The position numbers and the translations under genes are program-made. This document shows, in pieces, positions 36,496-45,751 of a stretch of 64,000 nt of DNA. Origin of the DNA: Pseudothioglobus sp964653365 (GTDB lineage Bacteria > Pseudomonadota > Gammaproteobacteria > PS1 > Pseudothioglobaceae). The first letter of the stretch is position 1, and each line of letters starts with the position of its first letter. Below the pieces are notes generated by a model that had not been told where the DNA came from, searched no databases, and was given only the letters and a program-made list of their open reading frames with translations. The DNA is taken from assembly GCA_964653365.1 (NCBI GenBank), contig CAZZER010000003.1:12020-76019 (forward strand), written 5' to 3'.

Positions 36496-37386
36496 ATGAG
36501 TGAGATCGCAACACCATCTGCTTTTGCCGCAGCAGAGATTCATATCGAAGAGTTTTTAAACCTCGAAGAGTTTCCAATTCATGATTTGACCAGTCCTAGG
36601 AGAGCTGAGCTAGTTGCCCATTGCCGTTCAGGCCTTGATAAGTGGGGCTGTTCACACTTGCCAGATTTCATTTTGCCCTCAGCGATTGAAGCGATGCATC
36701 AGGAGGCGTTGAGGCTCATCGACAAAGGCTATGCTCGCGAAGCGCATGCTTGGGTTAACCCTTACTTAACAAAAGAAGATATAAGCCTTGACAAAAGCCA
36801 CCCAAAACGCTTTTTTGAAGAACGAACTTCTTCTTTTATCAACTCAGACCTTCTAGAGTCACACTCCCTTCTCAGAATGATTTATGACAGTGATGTGATG
36901 GTGCATTTTGTGGCCGAGTGTTTAAACGTAGGACCAATTTATCGATGGGCAGAGCCTTTGGGTAGAAACCCATACAGTGTCATGCAGGATGGCGATTATT
37001 TCCCATGGCATTTTGATGGCAACGATTTCACCGTTAGTATTCTGGTTAATGAGGCTGATGAGGGTGGCGACTTCGAATATGTGCCTGATGTGCGAACGCC
37101 GAACAACGAATGTTTTGATGAAGTTGGTGCGGTGCTTCACGGAAATCGAGATAGAGTGCGCGTTTTAAGTTTGAAGACAGGGGACTTGCAGATCTTCAAG
37201 GGTAGATACTCAATGCACAGAGTAACCAAAACTAAGGGTAGCGAGCCTAGAATTATTGCCCTACCAACTTACGTTACCAACCCTTATCTGGTGAACAGAC
37301 CACATCATGCAGAAGCATTTTATGGACGTGCAATGGATATCCATCATGAGCGCAATCTTGAACGCTTGGATAACCTAACTGACTAA
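36496..37386 (+). CDS. Fe(II)/2-oxoglutarate-dependent dioxygenase
   Basis: The 296-aa protein shows a complete facial triad and cosubstrate Arg: His172 and Asp174 in PWHFDGND, His241 in SMHRV and Arg252 in EPRIIALPTY, which should bind the 2-oxoglutarate carboxylate. It should hydroxylate an organic substrate using O2 and 2-oxoglutarate. It does not look like gamma-butyrobetaine hydroxylase or TmpA. An AGGAGG ribosome site precedes the ATG, 8 bp after the aldolase stop. Oxidative demethylation or hydroxylation of a methylated compound would fit the window; the substrate is unknown. Confidence 0.83.
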   Translation: MSEIATPSAFAAAEIHIEEFLNLEEFPIHDLTSPRRAELVAHCRSGLDKWGCSHLPDFILPSAIEAMHQEALRLIDKGYAREAHAWVNPYLTKEDISLDKSHPKRFFEERTSSFINSDLLESHSLLRMIYDSDVMVHFVAECLNVGPIYRWAEPLGRNPYSVMQDGDYFPWHFDGNDFTVSILVNEADEGGDFEYVPDVRTPNNECFDEVGAVLHGNRDRVRVLSLKTGDLQIFKGRYSMHRVTKTKGSEPRIIALPTYVTNPYLVNRPHHAEAFYGRAMDIHHERNLERLDNLTD

Positions 37387-37396
37387 GGAGAAGCGT

Positions 37397-38290
37397 ATGA
37401 ACATCGGTTTTGTTGGTCTAGGCAATATGGGTTACGGAATGGCTCTTAACCTGCTTGAGCAGTGTAAAGAGTCTGGCGATACTCTGCTTGTTCTTGATAT
37501 TAAGCAAGATGTGGTTGATAAGTTTGTCACAAAAGGGGCAACGGATGGTCAAAGTGTTGCAAGCATGTGTCCAAAGTGCGATGTGCTTTTCACCTCGTTG
37601 CCAAGCTCAAAAGAAGTCAATCTGCTTGCTTTTGGCGAAGATGGTATCTTGTCGAACCTAAAAACTGGTGCTACTTGGTTTGAAACCAGTACCAATGAGT
37701 TGGCTGAGTGGGAAAAAATAAAAGACCAAGCGCCTGAGCATTTAACTTTGGTGGATGCACCGGTCAGCGGGGGTGCTGAAGGCGCTTTGGCAGGAACTTT
37801 GGCAATTTTTTTAGGTATCGATGAAGCGGTATTGACGAAATTCGAACCTTTGCTCAGCGCTTTTGCAGCGAGTATTGTTAGAATGGGCCCATCTGGTGCT
37901 GGCTATGTTACGAAATTGGCCCAGCTTCATTTAAATTACTTGGTAGCGCAGGGTATTGGTGAGACCTTAATGATGGGAGCGAAAGCTAACTTAGATTTAA
38001 CTACTCTACACTCTGTATTAATGAGTAGTTGTGCCAGAAGTTATGTGGTTGAGAGCTATATTCCGAAAGTGTTGGATGGAAGTTACGATAACTCTTTTGC
38101 GCTGGGCCTTGCAGAAAAAGATATGCGCTTAATTACTGAGCTCAGTCACCATTTGGGTATATCGATGCCTCTTGGTGAAAAAGTGTATGATACTTATCAA
38201 GCGGCGGCGAAGGCATATGGCTTTGATGCCCCTCATCTAAGCGTGGTACGCCTAATGGAAGAGTCGCACAACCAACTTTTGCGGAGTTAG
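37397..38290 (+). CDS. 3-hydroxyisobutyrate-dehydrogenase-family NAD(P) oxidoreductase
   Basis: The 297-aa protein starts with the Rossmann motif IGFVGLGNMGYGMALNL and has the substrate-binding DAPVSGGAEGALAGTL near residue 117. The catalytic Lys is in GYVTKLAQLHLNY near residue 175. These are the hallmarks of the beta-hydroxyacid dehydrogenase family (GarR, MmsB, LtnD). LtnD-type members act with class II aldolase-like proteins on threonate and erythronate. Gap to the dioxygenase is 10 bp; a GGAG ribosome site is visible. Confidence 0.92.
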   Translation: MNIGFVGLGNMGYGMALNLLEQCKESGDTLLVLDIKQDVVDKFVTKGATDGQSVASMCPKCDVLFTSLPSSKEVNLLAFGEDGILSNLKTGATWFETSTNELAEWEKIKDQAPEHLTLVDAPVSGGAEGALAGTLAIFLGIDEAVLTKFEPLLSAFAASIVRMGPSGAGYVTKLAQLHLNYLVAQGIGETLMMGAKANLDLTTLHSVLMSSCARSYVVESYIPKVLDGSYDNSFALGLAEKDMRLITELSHHLGISMPLGEKVYDTYQAAAKAYGFDAPHLSVVRLMEESHNQLLRS

Positions 38291-38295
38291 AGGTA

Positions 38296-39228
38296 ATGGC
38301 CTTACTCGTGAGTCTTACTGATACAGATGTAGAGCCTTGGCTTAAGGTTTTTAGAGACGAGTTGGGTGATTTTGATATTCGCATTTACCCCGATGTTGTC
38401 AACCCTTGTGAAATTGAGTATGTGGCTGCATGGCAACATCCGTTTGGTGAGTACAAGAAATACACGAATCTAAAAGCAATTTTGTCGCTTGGTGCGGGCG
38501 TTGATCATATTATTAATGATCCAGAGCTGCCAAAGGACGTACCCATTGTTAGGATGGAAGATACAGCTTTGACAAAGGATATGTGTTTATATGCCCTCCA
38601 CTGGACATTGCATTTTCATAGTGATTACTATCGCTACGCCAGACAGCAACAAGACCAACAATGGGAGCCTCACTCTTTTGTCGCCCCGGCTAAGCGAAAT
38701 ATAGGCGTGATGGGTTTTGGAGTAATTGGTAGAGAGGTTGCCGTTGCTCTTGCCGATCAAGGCTTTAATGTATTGGCTTGGGGTGCCACCCAGAAGGGTG
38801 ACGCGGGTTGTATTGATTATTATTATGGCCAGGAGCAGATGGGTGATTTCTTATCTATCTCCGACATTTTGATTAACGTCTTGCCGTTGACGGATTCGAC
38901 AAGAGGTCTTGTGAATGCGAAAGTATTGAGGCAGCTCCCAAAGAGCGCGTTTTTGATTAATATGGGTAGAGGGGGTATCGTCAATGAGCGTGATTTAGTA
39001 GACATGCTGGACAGTGGACATATTGCTGCAGCCGCATTGGATGTGTTTGAACAAGAGCCTTTGCCAAGCTCAAATCCACTGTGGGCACATCCCAAAGCTT
39101 ACGTTACCCCGCATATAGCTGGACAAAGCGATGCTGAAACCTCGGCACGAATGATGGTTAAAAATATTCATAGAATTGAGTCTGGTAAAGATCCTTTCCC
39201 GCTTTATGATGTAAGCAGGGGTTACTAA
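38296..39228 (+). CDS. ghrA: Glyoxylate/hydroxypyruvate reductase A-like D-2-hydroxyacid dehydrogenase
   Basis: The 310-aa protein fits GhrA. It has a cofactor motif NIGVMGFGVIGREVA near residue 134, catalytic Arg in NMGRGGIVNERDL, Glu in LDVFEQEPLP and His in VTPHIAG. GhrA reduces glyoxylate and hydroxypyruvate with NADPH. The gene is 5 bp after the beta-hydroxyacid dehydrogenase. In this operon it could reduce a 2-oxo acid formed by the aldolase branch, or glyoxylate produced from glycine-type amines. Confidence 0.88.
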   Translation: MALLVSLTDTDVEPWLKVFRDELGDFDIRIYPDVVNPCEIEYVAAWQHPFGEYKKYTNLKAILSLGAGVDHIINDPELPKDVPIVRMEDTALTKDMCLYALHWTLHFHSDYYRYARQQQDQQWEPHSFVAPAKRNIGVMGFGVIGREVAVALADQGFNVLAWGATQKGDAGCIDYYYGQEQMGDFLSISDILINVLPLTDSTRGLVNAKVLRQLPKSAFLINMGRGGIVNERDLVDMLDSGHIAAAALDVFEQEPLPSSNPLWAHPKAYVTPHIAGQSDAETSARMMVKNIHRIESGKDPFPLYDVSRGY

Positions 39229-39249
39229 AAATAGAGCCAAAAGATAAGC

Positions 39250-40452
39250 ATGACGCCATTAGTTCCAGCTCCCCAATTTTCGGCATATGCGCTAAAAAAA
39301 ATGCATGATTACCGTTTGGCGAGATTGCGCCATGCGATGTCAGAACATAATATCGCACTCTGTATTCTGGCCAACCCTATAAGCTTGAGGTACGCAATTG
39401 ATTTTGACGAATATCAATTGTTCCAGTCGCACATCCCGACCTGTTACCTCTTTGTGCCAATCGAAGGACCGTTGGTTATGCATGGCGCAACGCAACAAAA
39501 TTTTCCGAATGTTGTTGAATATCGCAGGCCAAGATTTGTTACACCCTTTGATGGTGGTTTGCATATCGACGAGAAAAATAAGCTTTTTGCTCAAGACGTG
39601 GATAACTTTGTCTTGCAGCACAATTTATTGGACAAAGGTCGCTCAATTGCCATCGAGAAACTTTCACCCAGCACAATAAGAGCTGTTGAAGATTTTAACT
39701 ATCAAGTGGTGGATTCCGATTTTGTTGTTGAGAAAGCCAAAGTTATCAAATCCGCAGGTGAGATTGAGTGCATGAGGCATGCAATCAACGTTACTGAATG
39801 GGGGATGAAACTCATGCAGCAACAATCCGAACCTGGCATGACGGAGCGTCAATTGTGGTCTATCCTTCATCAAGTGAATATTGCTAATAATGGCTGTTGG
39901 CTGGAGGGCCACATGCTCTCATCAGGACCCAGAACCAACCCTTGGTTACAAGAGGCCACGGAACGGGTGATTGAAAATGGTGATATGGTTGCCTTCGATA
40001 CCGATCTTATTGGTCCTAGGGGTTACATGGCAGACATTTCACGCTCTTGGATTTGTGGAAGTAAGCCCCCGACTCAGGTACAAAAAGAGGCTTACCAGCA
40101 CGCTTATGACGAGGTGCAGCATAATATCAATCTCGTCAAACCGGGAATGAGCTTTTCTGAATTGGCTGAAAAAGCCTTTAAACGCAAGAAAGCCTACCAG
40201 CACAACCATTATGTTTGCGTATACCATGGCGCAGGACTATCAGACGAATATCCGAAAATCTACTATCAAGATGATTGGAACAATGATGGCTATGACGGCA
40301 TTGTGGAGCCAAATATGGTGCTTTGCGTAGAAAGTTACTCTGGCGCGCTCGGTGCTGATGTTGGTGTCAAACTAGAGGAGATGATTCTCGTAACCGAGAA
40401 AGGCGCCGAAGTGTTAAGCAACTACCCTTTTGAAGCTAGTCTGCTGCAATAG
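39250..40452 (+). CDS. DddP-like M24-family metalloenzyme, second copy
   Basis: This 400-aa protein is a paralogue of the enzyme at 14630 with a shorter N-terminus. The same residues are present: Asp250, Asp252, Asp262, His326, Glu361 and Glu376 as metal ligands, and Asp332 at the position of DddP's catalytic Asp377. From Asp262 on, the spacing (64, 35, 15) equals that of DddP. Segment YHGAGLSDEYP replaces YHGVGLCDEYP of the first copy. The N-terminal substrate-facing region differs more, so the two copies probably act on different substrates. It closes the LysR-divergent operon and is followed by 358 non-coding bases. Confidence 0.83.
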   Translation: MTPLVPAPQFSAYALKKMHDYRLARLRHAMSEHNIALCILANPISLRYAIDFDEYQLFQSHIPTCYLFVPIEGPLVMHGATQQNFPNVVEYRRPRFVTPFDGGLHIDEKNKLFAQDVDNFVLQHNLLDKGRSIAIEKLSPSTIRAVEDFNYQVVDSDFVVEKAKVIKSAGEIECMRHAINVTEWGMKLMQQQSEPGMTERQLWSILHQVNIANNGCWLEGHMLSSGPRTNPWLQEATERVIENGDMVAFDTDLIGPRGYMADISRSWICGSKPPTQVQKEAYQHAYDEVQHNINLVKPGMSFSELAEKAFKRKKAYQHNHYVCVYHGAGLSDEYPKIYYQDDWNNDGYDGIVEPNMVLCVESYSGALGADVGVKLEEMILVTEKGAEVLSNYPFEASLLQ

Positions 40453-40573
40453 GATGTTTTCCGAGTTGAGCTCACTTGTCGCGTCCTTGAAATGGTAGTC
40501 GCTTGCCACTTTTAATGATGTTAATCAACAAACGAATTGTTGTAGGGTAATTGCACCATACATTCGACTAATG

Positions 40574-40607
40574 TTAGTTTAATTCAAATCTGCTTGAATT
40601 AAACTAA
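40574..40607. promoter_or_regulatory. 14-bp perfect palindrome overlapping the gcv -35 element
   Basis: TTAGTTTAATTCAA and TTGAATTAAACTAA are perfect inverted copies around a 6-bp centre. The right arm contains the -35 TTGAAT. Neither side has a T tract in the right orientation, so an operator is more likely than a terminator. Confidence 0.6.
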
Positions 40608-40621
40608 AAAAAGTCTATAAT
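40594..40621 (+). promoter_or_regulatory. Sigma-70 promoter of the glycine cleavage operon
   Basis: TTGAAT (40594-40599) and a perfect TATAAT (40616-40621) are 16 bp apart. The start would be near 40628, leaving a leader of about 180 nt before gcvT. Confidence 0.7.
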
Positions 40622-40810
40622 TATTTATTGAATTAAATTAAACTTGTTTGGCGCCCGCTGGAAATCGGCTCAATATCGGTAATAATTCAACAATATTCTT
40701 TATAAATTAAAATATAAAGTTAATTTATTTAATTATTAGTAATATTTTAGAAAAAAATGATGTTGTTGAAGAGCAAAATACTGCCTTCAAAATTCAGAAA
40801 ACTTTAATAA

Positions 40811-41935
40811 ATGGAACTAAATTTAGATAAATTCACTACTGTTCTACATAAACTGCACGTCAAAGCTGGCGCGAAGATGGTTCCTTTTGCCGGTTACGAT
40901 ATGCCGGTTAGTTATCCTATGGGTGTAAAAAAAGAACACTTGCATACTCGTGCAAAAGCCGGCCTATTTGATGTTTCTCATATGGGTCAACTAAAGCTCA
41001 TTGGTAATAATGCCAAGCAGGCACTTGAGACACTTGTGCCGGTCGATATTATTGATTTGCCGCTGATGAAGCAACGATATGCGCTATTTACCAATAATCA
41101 GGGTGGTGTTCTTGATGATTTAATGGTAACTAATATCGGTAACGATAGCCTTTTTCTCGTGGTTAACGCCGCCTGTAAGAAGGCTGATTTGGATCATTTG
41201 CAAACCGCGATAGGTGATCAATGCAAAATTGAATCAATGGATGATTATGCGTTGCTTGCTTTGCAAGGCCCAGATGCTGGAAGCGTATTAGCAGAATTAG
41301 CGCCTGAATCTGCTGAAATGACTTTTATGACAGCCAAAATGCTGATGATTGCTGGCATTGAATGTTTAGTAACAAGATCGGGCTATAGTGGTGAGGATGG
41401 CTTTGAAATTTCTTTAAAAAACAGTGATGCAGAGCGGCTGGCCACTCGATTATTAGCCAACGAATCGGTTGAGTGGGTTGGTTTGGGCGCCAGAGACTCT
41501 CTTCGCCTGGAGGCTGGTTTATCTCTGTATGGTCACGAACTCGATACTGCACACTCGCCGGTTGAGTCTTCACTTTCATGGGCTTTGTCTAAATCAAGAA
41601 GGTCAGATGGTATTCGTGCAGGCGGCTACCCAGGTGCTGATATTGTAATGAGCCATATTGATAATGGCACCCAACAAAAAATAGTTGGTCTTCAGCCCGA
41701 AGGGAGAGCGCCCGTTCGAGATGGAACCATTATTGTAGACGAGCAAGAGCAAATAGTAGGCAAGGTTACCAGTGGTGGTTTTGGTCCAAGTACGGCTAAG
41801 CCGATTGCCATTGCTCGAATCGAAGCTCATTTAAGCGCAGAAAAGCAAAAATTATTTGCCATTGTGCGCAATAAAAAGATTGCAGTTGAAGTCATCAAAC
41901 TGCCATTTGTAAAACAAAACTATTACCGAGGCTAG
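40811..41935 (+). CDS. gcvT: Glycine cleavage system T protein (aminomethyltransferase)
   Basis: The 374-aa product is a stand-alone GcvT of normal length. It transfers the methylene group from aminomethyl-lipoyl GcvH to tetrahydrofolate, releasing ammonia. Visible motifs are GAKMVPFAGYDMPVSYPMG at the N-terminus, the FDVSHMGQ segment, the folate-binding RSGYSGEDGFEIS and GLGARDSLRLEAGLSLYGHEL. It lies first in gcvT-gcvH-gcvP-gcvR. It is distinct from the fused GcvT-like domains of the FAD enzymes at 10464 and 57170. Confidence 0.97.
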   Translation: MELNLDKFTTVLHKLHVKAGAKMVPFAGYDMPVSYPMGVKKEHLHTRAKAGLFDVSHMGQLKLIGNNAKQALETLVPVDIIDLPLMKQRYALFTNNQGGVLDDLMVTNIGNDSLFLVVNAACKKADLDHLQTAIGDQCKIESMDDYALLALQGPDAGSVLAELAPESAEMTFMTAKMLMIAGIECLVTRSGYSGEDGFEISLKNSDAERLATRLLANESVEWVGLGARDSLRLEAGLSLYGHELDTAHSPVESSLSWALSKSRRSDGIRAGGYPGADIVMSHIDNGTQQKIVGLQPEGRAPVRDGTIIVDEQEQIVGKVTSGGFGPSTAKPIAIARIEAHLSAEKQKLFAIVRNKKIAVEVIKLPFVKQNYYRG

Positions 41936-41955
41936 TGCCATATTAGGAGAAAAAC

Positions 41956-42327
41956 ATGACAATTAAGTATTCAGAAGATCACGAGTGGGTTGAATTGATT
42001 GAAGAGGGATTGGTTGTTGTTGGGATTACGGATTTTGCCCAAGAGCAACTTGGTGACTTGGTTTTTATTGAGCTCCCTGAGGCCGGTGATGAAGTCAGCC
42101 AGGGTGATAATATTTGCGTTATTGAGTCGGTAAAAGCAGCGTCAGATTTAATTGCGCCAGTTTCTGGTGAAGTTGTGGCAGTGAATGACCGCCTTAATGA
42201 CGAACCAGAATTGGCCTCAGAAGATCCAATGGGGGAAGGTTGGTTTGTCAAGATTAAACTATCTGATCAGAGCGAATTAGACGATTTAATGGATGAGTCA
42301 GCGTACCAGAATTACAGTGAAGAGTGA
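41956..42327 (+). CDS. gcvH: Glycine cleavage system H protein
   Basis: The 123-aa lipoyl carrier matches GcvH along its length. The lipoylated lysine lies in VIESVKAASD (near residue 60), with EDHEWVE at the start and FVKIKLSD near the end. It shuttles the aminomethyl group between GcvP, GcvT and the lipoamide dehydrogenase (the L protein, not in the window). AGGAG precedes the ATG by 7 bp, 20 bp after gcvT. Confidence 0.97.
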   Translation: MTIKYSEDHEWVELIEEGLVVVGITDFAQEQLGDLVFIELPEAGDEVSQGDNICVIESVKAASDLIAPVSGEVVAVNDRLNDEPELASEDPMGEGWFVKIKLSDQSELDDLMDESAYQNYSEE

Positions 42328-42339
42328 GTTGAGAACAGA

Positions 42340-45192
42340 ATGAGCGAGAAAATTGAGGAACTACTAGACAACGACATTTTTGCCGATAGGCATATTGGCT
42401 CATCGGATGCCCAAAAGCAGTATATGCTTGATTATTTGGGTGTCGGTGATATGGAAACCTTGTTGGAACAAGTGGTGCCTGACAATATTCGTCGAACCTC
42501 GGAAATGGCTATTGATGACTCTCTTTCTGAATTGGCGGCCCTTAAGAAGTTGAGAAACTTAGCAAGAGAAAACAAGCGCCTTAAATCCTTTATCGGGCAA
42601 GGCTATTACAACACCATTACGCCACCAGTAATTCAGCGAAATATTTTGGAAAATCCGGCCTGGTATACCGCCTATACCCCTTATCAAGCTGAAATCTCCC
42701 AAGGCCGTATGGAAGCAATGATAAACTTTCAAACAATGGTGTCAGATTTGACTGGGCTGCCGTTAGCTAACGCATCTATGCTTGATGAGGCGACAGCTTG
42801 TGCTGAAGCGATGAGCTTTTGTCAAAGAGTGAGCAAATCCAAGAGTTACACATTTTTTGTCTCTGAGGATTGTCATCCGAGAAATATTGAACTGGTTCAA
42901 ACAAGAGCCAAACCTCTTAATATAGAGGTAATTGTCGGTAATCCTCTAACTGACATAGAAGCGCTTGATGTGTTTGGTGTCTTACTACAGTACCCAAACA
43001 CCTATGGCGGCTATGAAGACTATTCGGCAATTATCGAGCTTGCCCATAGCAAGAAGGCTTTGGTTGCAATAAGCGCCGATTTGCTGGCTTTGACATTATT
43101 AAAAACCCCGGGCGAAATGGGCGCTGATGTGGCCATAGGCAATACCCAGCGTTTTGGTGTGCCACTGGGTTATGGCGGTCCTCATGCTGCTTACATGTCG
43201 ACCCGTGAAGAACACAAGAGGGCCTTGCCGGGTCGCATTATAGGTCTTTCTAGAGATGCTAATGGCAACCCAGCATACCGCTTGGCATTGCAGACTCGCG
43301 AACAGCATATTCGTCGCGAAAAGGCAACGAGTAATATTTGCACGGCACAAGCCTTGTTGGCTATTATGGCGGGAATGTACGCCGTTTATCATGGTGCCGA
43401 TGGATTGACAAAGGTAGCCAACAGAGTATTTCGCTACACTGCAGTTTTTGCTGATGGCGCCAAACAACTGGGTTTGAAATTGGTTAATACGACGTTTTTT
43501 GACACAATCACAATTCAAGTCAGTGACGTAACCGCTGTTATCCAGTCTGCAGAAGCGGCTGGTTACAACATTAATCGTGTTAGTGAAAAGCAAGTGTCAG
43601 TTGCCTTTGATGAGCTATCAACGCCTGAGGATATTGAGGCGTTATGGCAAGCCTTTGATCAAAATTCTAATCTTAATGCTCAAAGTGTATTTGGGCTCAA
43701 TAAAGCTACAATAGACAAAAAAATAGCAAGGACATCTGAGTTTTTAACGCATAAGGTATTTTCCATTCATCATTCAGAAACACAAATGATGCGTTATCTT
43801 CGTCAGCTGGCGGATAAAGATTTAGCGCTTGATCGCGCGATGATTCCCCTAGGATCATGCACGATGAAACTGAATGCAGCTGCTGAACTCATTCCTGTGT
43901 CATGGCCAGAGTTTTCACAAATCCACCCTTATGTTCCATTGGATCAAGTGCCTGGATTTCACAAAATGATTGACGAGTTAGAGCAGATGCTATGTGAGGC
44001 AACCGGGTACGACGCTGTCTCATTACAACCGAATTCGGGCGCGCAAGGTGAATATGCAGGGCTTTTGGCCATCAGTGCGTACCATCAGTCTCGCGGCGAT
44101 GATCAACGTAATATCTGTCTTATCCCTGCCTCTGCGCATGGCACGAATCCGGCTTCGGCGCAAATGGCAGGCATGAAAGTTGTGGTCGTTAAAACGGCAG
44201 ACAATGGCAATATTGATTTGCGAGACTTGGCAGAGAAGTGTGAAAAATATCAAGAAAGTTTGGCGGCCATCATGATTACTTACCCTTCTACTCACGGTAT
44301 TTTTGAGTCGGATGTTAGAGAGGTGTGCGATATGATTCACGACGCTGGAGGGCAGGTGTATATTGATGGCGCAAATATGAATGCGATGGTTGGTGTTGCC
44401 GCGCCTGGTGAGTTTGGCGGTGATGTCTCGCATCTTAATTTACACAAAACATTTGCCATTCCACATGGTGGTGGCGGGCCGGGCGTTGGCCCGATTGGCG
44501 TCAAGCAGCATTTGGCTGAGTTTTTACCAACAACACCGGTAAAACAAACAACAACGGGGAGTGTATCTGGTGCCCCGTGGGGCTCAGCAAGCATTCTGCC
44601 GGTTAGTTGGATGTATATCGCTATGCTGGGTAAAAACGGCCTTTACCAAGCAACAAGCAACGCAATATTAAATGCTAACTATGTTGCTACCCGTTTGGCT
44701 GACTACTATCCACTTCTATATACCGGCGAAAACGGCCGAGTTGCACATGAGTGTATTGTTGATCTTCGACCCATTAAAGACGATGTGGGTATCAGTGTTG
44801 ATGATATTGCAAAACGCTTGATTGATTATGGGTTTCACGCACCAACAATGTCATTCCCGGTGCCAGGCACACTTATGATTGAGCCTACTGAGTCCGAATC
44901 GCTTGAAGAACTAGATCGCTTCTGTAATGCAATGATATGCATAAGAAAAGAGGTGAAACGTGTCGAAGTGGGCGAATGGCCAGAGAGTGACAATCCATTA
45001 ATTAATGCTCCGCATACAATAGAACTGGTAACATCTTCGTCATGGAATTGCTCTTACTCGAGAGAGGATGCCGCCTATCCAGCAGAGAGCCTTCAAAAAG
45101 GTAAATACTGGCCACCGGTTGCTCGAGTAGACAACGTATATGGAGACAAGAATTTAATTTGTTCGTGTCCGAGTCTTGACTCGTATGCGTAG
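42340..45192 (+). CDS. gcvP: Glycine dehydrogenase (decarboxylating), P protein
   Basis: The 950-aa protein is the fused homodimeric-type P protein, of normal length. It decarboxylates glycine with pyridoxal phosphate and loads the aminomethyl group on GcvH. The PLP lysine is in HLNLHKTFAIPHGGGGPG (near residue 710). Other conserved parts are FIGQGYYNTITPPVIQRN at the N-terminus and MIPLGSCTMKLNAAAE in the middle. It is 12 bp after gcvH. It disposes of the glycine produced by sarcosine and creatine breakdown elsewhere in the window. Confidence 0.98.
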   Translation: MSEKIEELLDNDIFADRHIGSSDAQKQYMLDYLGVGDMETLLEQVVPDNIRRTSEMAIDDSLSELAALKKLRNLARENKRLKSFIGQGYYNTITPPVIQRNILENPAWYTAYTPYQAEISQGRMEAMINFQTMVSDLTGLPLANASMLDEATACAEAMSFCQRVSKSKSYTFFVSEDCHPRNIELVQTRAKPLNIEVIVGNPLTDIEALDVFGVLLQYPNTYGGYEDYSAIIELAHSKKALVAISADLLALTLLKTPGEMGADVAIGNTQRFGVPLGYGGPHAAYMSTREEHKRALPGRIIGLSRDANGNPAYRLALQTREQHIRREKATSNICTAQALLAIMAGMYAVYHGADGLTKVANRVFRYTAVFADGAKQLGLKLVNTTFFDTITIQVSDVTAVIQSAEAAGYNINRVSEKQVSVAFDELSTPEDIEALWQAFDQNSNLNAQSVFGLNKATIDKKIARTSEFLTHKVFSIHHSETQMMRYLRQLADKDLALDRAMIPLGSCTMKLNAAAELIPVSWPEFSQIHPYVPLDQVPGFHKMIDELEQMLCEATGYDAVSLQPNSGAQGEYAGLLAISAYHQSRGDDQRNICLIPASAHGTNPASAQMAGMKVVVVKTADNGNIDLRDLAEKCEKYQESLAAIMITYPSTHGIFESDVREVCDMIHDAGGQVYIDGANMNAMVGVAAPGEFGGDVSHLNLHKTFAIPHGGGGPGVGPIGVKQHLAEFLPTTPVKQTTTGSVSGAPWGSASILPVSWMYIAMLGKNGLYQATSNAILNANYVATRLADYYPLLYTGENGRVAHECIVDLRPIKDDVGISVDDIAKRLIDYGFHAPTMSFPVPGTLMIEPTESESLEELDRFCNAMICIRKEVKRVEVGEWPESDNPLINAPHTIELVTSSSWNCSYSREDAAYPAESLQKGKYWPPVARVDNVYGDKNLICSCPSLDSYA

Positions 45193-45216
45193 TATGGATT
45201 TGAGAACTGAGGTTGC

Positions 45217-45732
45217 ATGAAATCAATCGTTTTAAGTGTTTTAGGAGATGACAAGCCGGGAATGATAGACGGCCTTTCTAGCATTATTGTGTCTCACAAT
45301 GGTGATTGGGTAGAAAGCAAGATGTCGAAAATTGAAGGTAAGTTTGCCGGTATTTTGAGAGTCAATATCCCGGGAGATACCATTGAGCCCCTAGTTAAGG
45401 AGCTTATGAGTGCAGATTTGGGTTTGTCTATCGCCTGCGAAGAACTTCGCGCACCTGAGTCGTTAGCTGAGTTTAAAAACTACAATATAGAATTGATTGG
45501 TAACAATCACACAGGCATTATTAGGCAGTTGTCACACGTTCTTGCTAATTTAGGAGCCAATCTAGAAGAGATTAACACCGAAGTAATAGAAGGCACTATG
45601 TCTGGCGAAAAGCTATTTAAGGCAAAAATTAATCTACACCTGCCCCTAGGCGTTGATGAGGATTTTGTTCGTGCCAAATTAGAGCAAATTGCCAATGAGA
45701 TGATGGTCGAGATATACAGTTACGAGGACTAG
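45217..45732 (+). CDS. gcvR: GcvR-like glycine cleavage regulatory protein (two ACT domains)
   Basis: The 171-aa protein has two ACT-type domains. The first begins SIVLSVLGDDKPGMIDGLSSII (residues about 3-24) and the second near residue 90 with ELIGNNHTGIIRQLSHVLANLGANLEEIN. This is the layout of GcvR, which in E. coli binds GcvA and blocks activation of gcv when glycine is low. No gcvA-type LysR gene lies next to it; the LysR at 34739 is not obviously GcvA. It is 24 bp after gcvP, so it is made with the enzymes it probably regulates. Confidence 0.82.
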   Translation: MKSIVLSVLGDDKPGMIDGLSSIIVSHNGDWVESKMSKIEGKFAGILRVNIPGDTIEPLVKELMSADLGLSIACEELRAPESLAEFKNYNIELIGNNHTGIIRQLSHVLANLGANLEEINTEVIEGTMSGEKLFKAKINLHLPLGVDEDFVRAKLEQIANEMMVEIYSYED

Positions 45733-45751
45733 TCAGCCACACCTTTTGAGA

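Larger units (their letters stand above)
40453..40810 (+). promoter_or_regulatory. Long AT-rich leader region of the gcv cluster
   Basis: These 358 bp hold no gene. They contain the palindrome and promoter listed separately, then a leader of about 180 nt before gcvT. The leader was searched by eye for the glycine riboswitch core and none was recognised. TTGAATTAAA occurs at 40594 and 40629, and its reverse complement at 40578. Confidence 0.5.

Noticed and set aside
40628..40810. Glycine riboswitch upstream of gcvT
   Set aside because: The conserved core was not recognised in the AT-rich leader. A covariance scan would be decisive.
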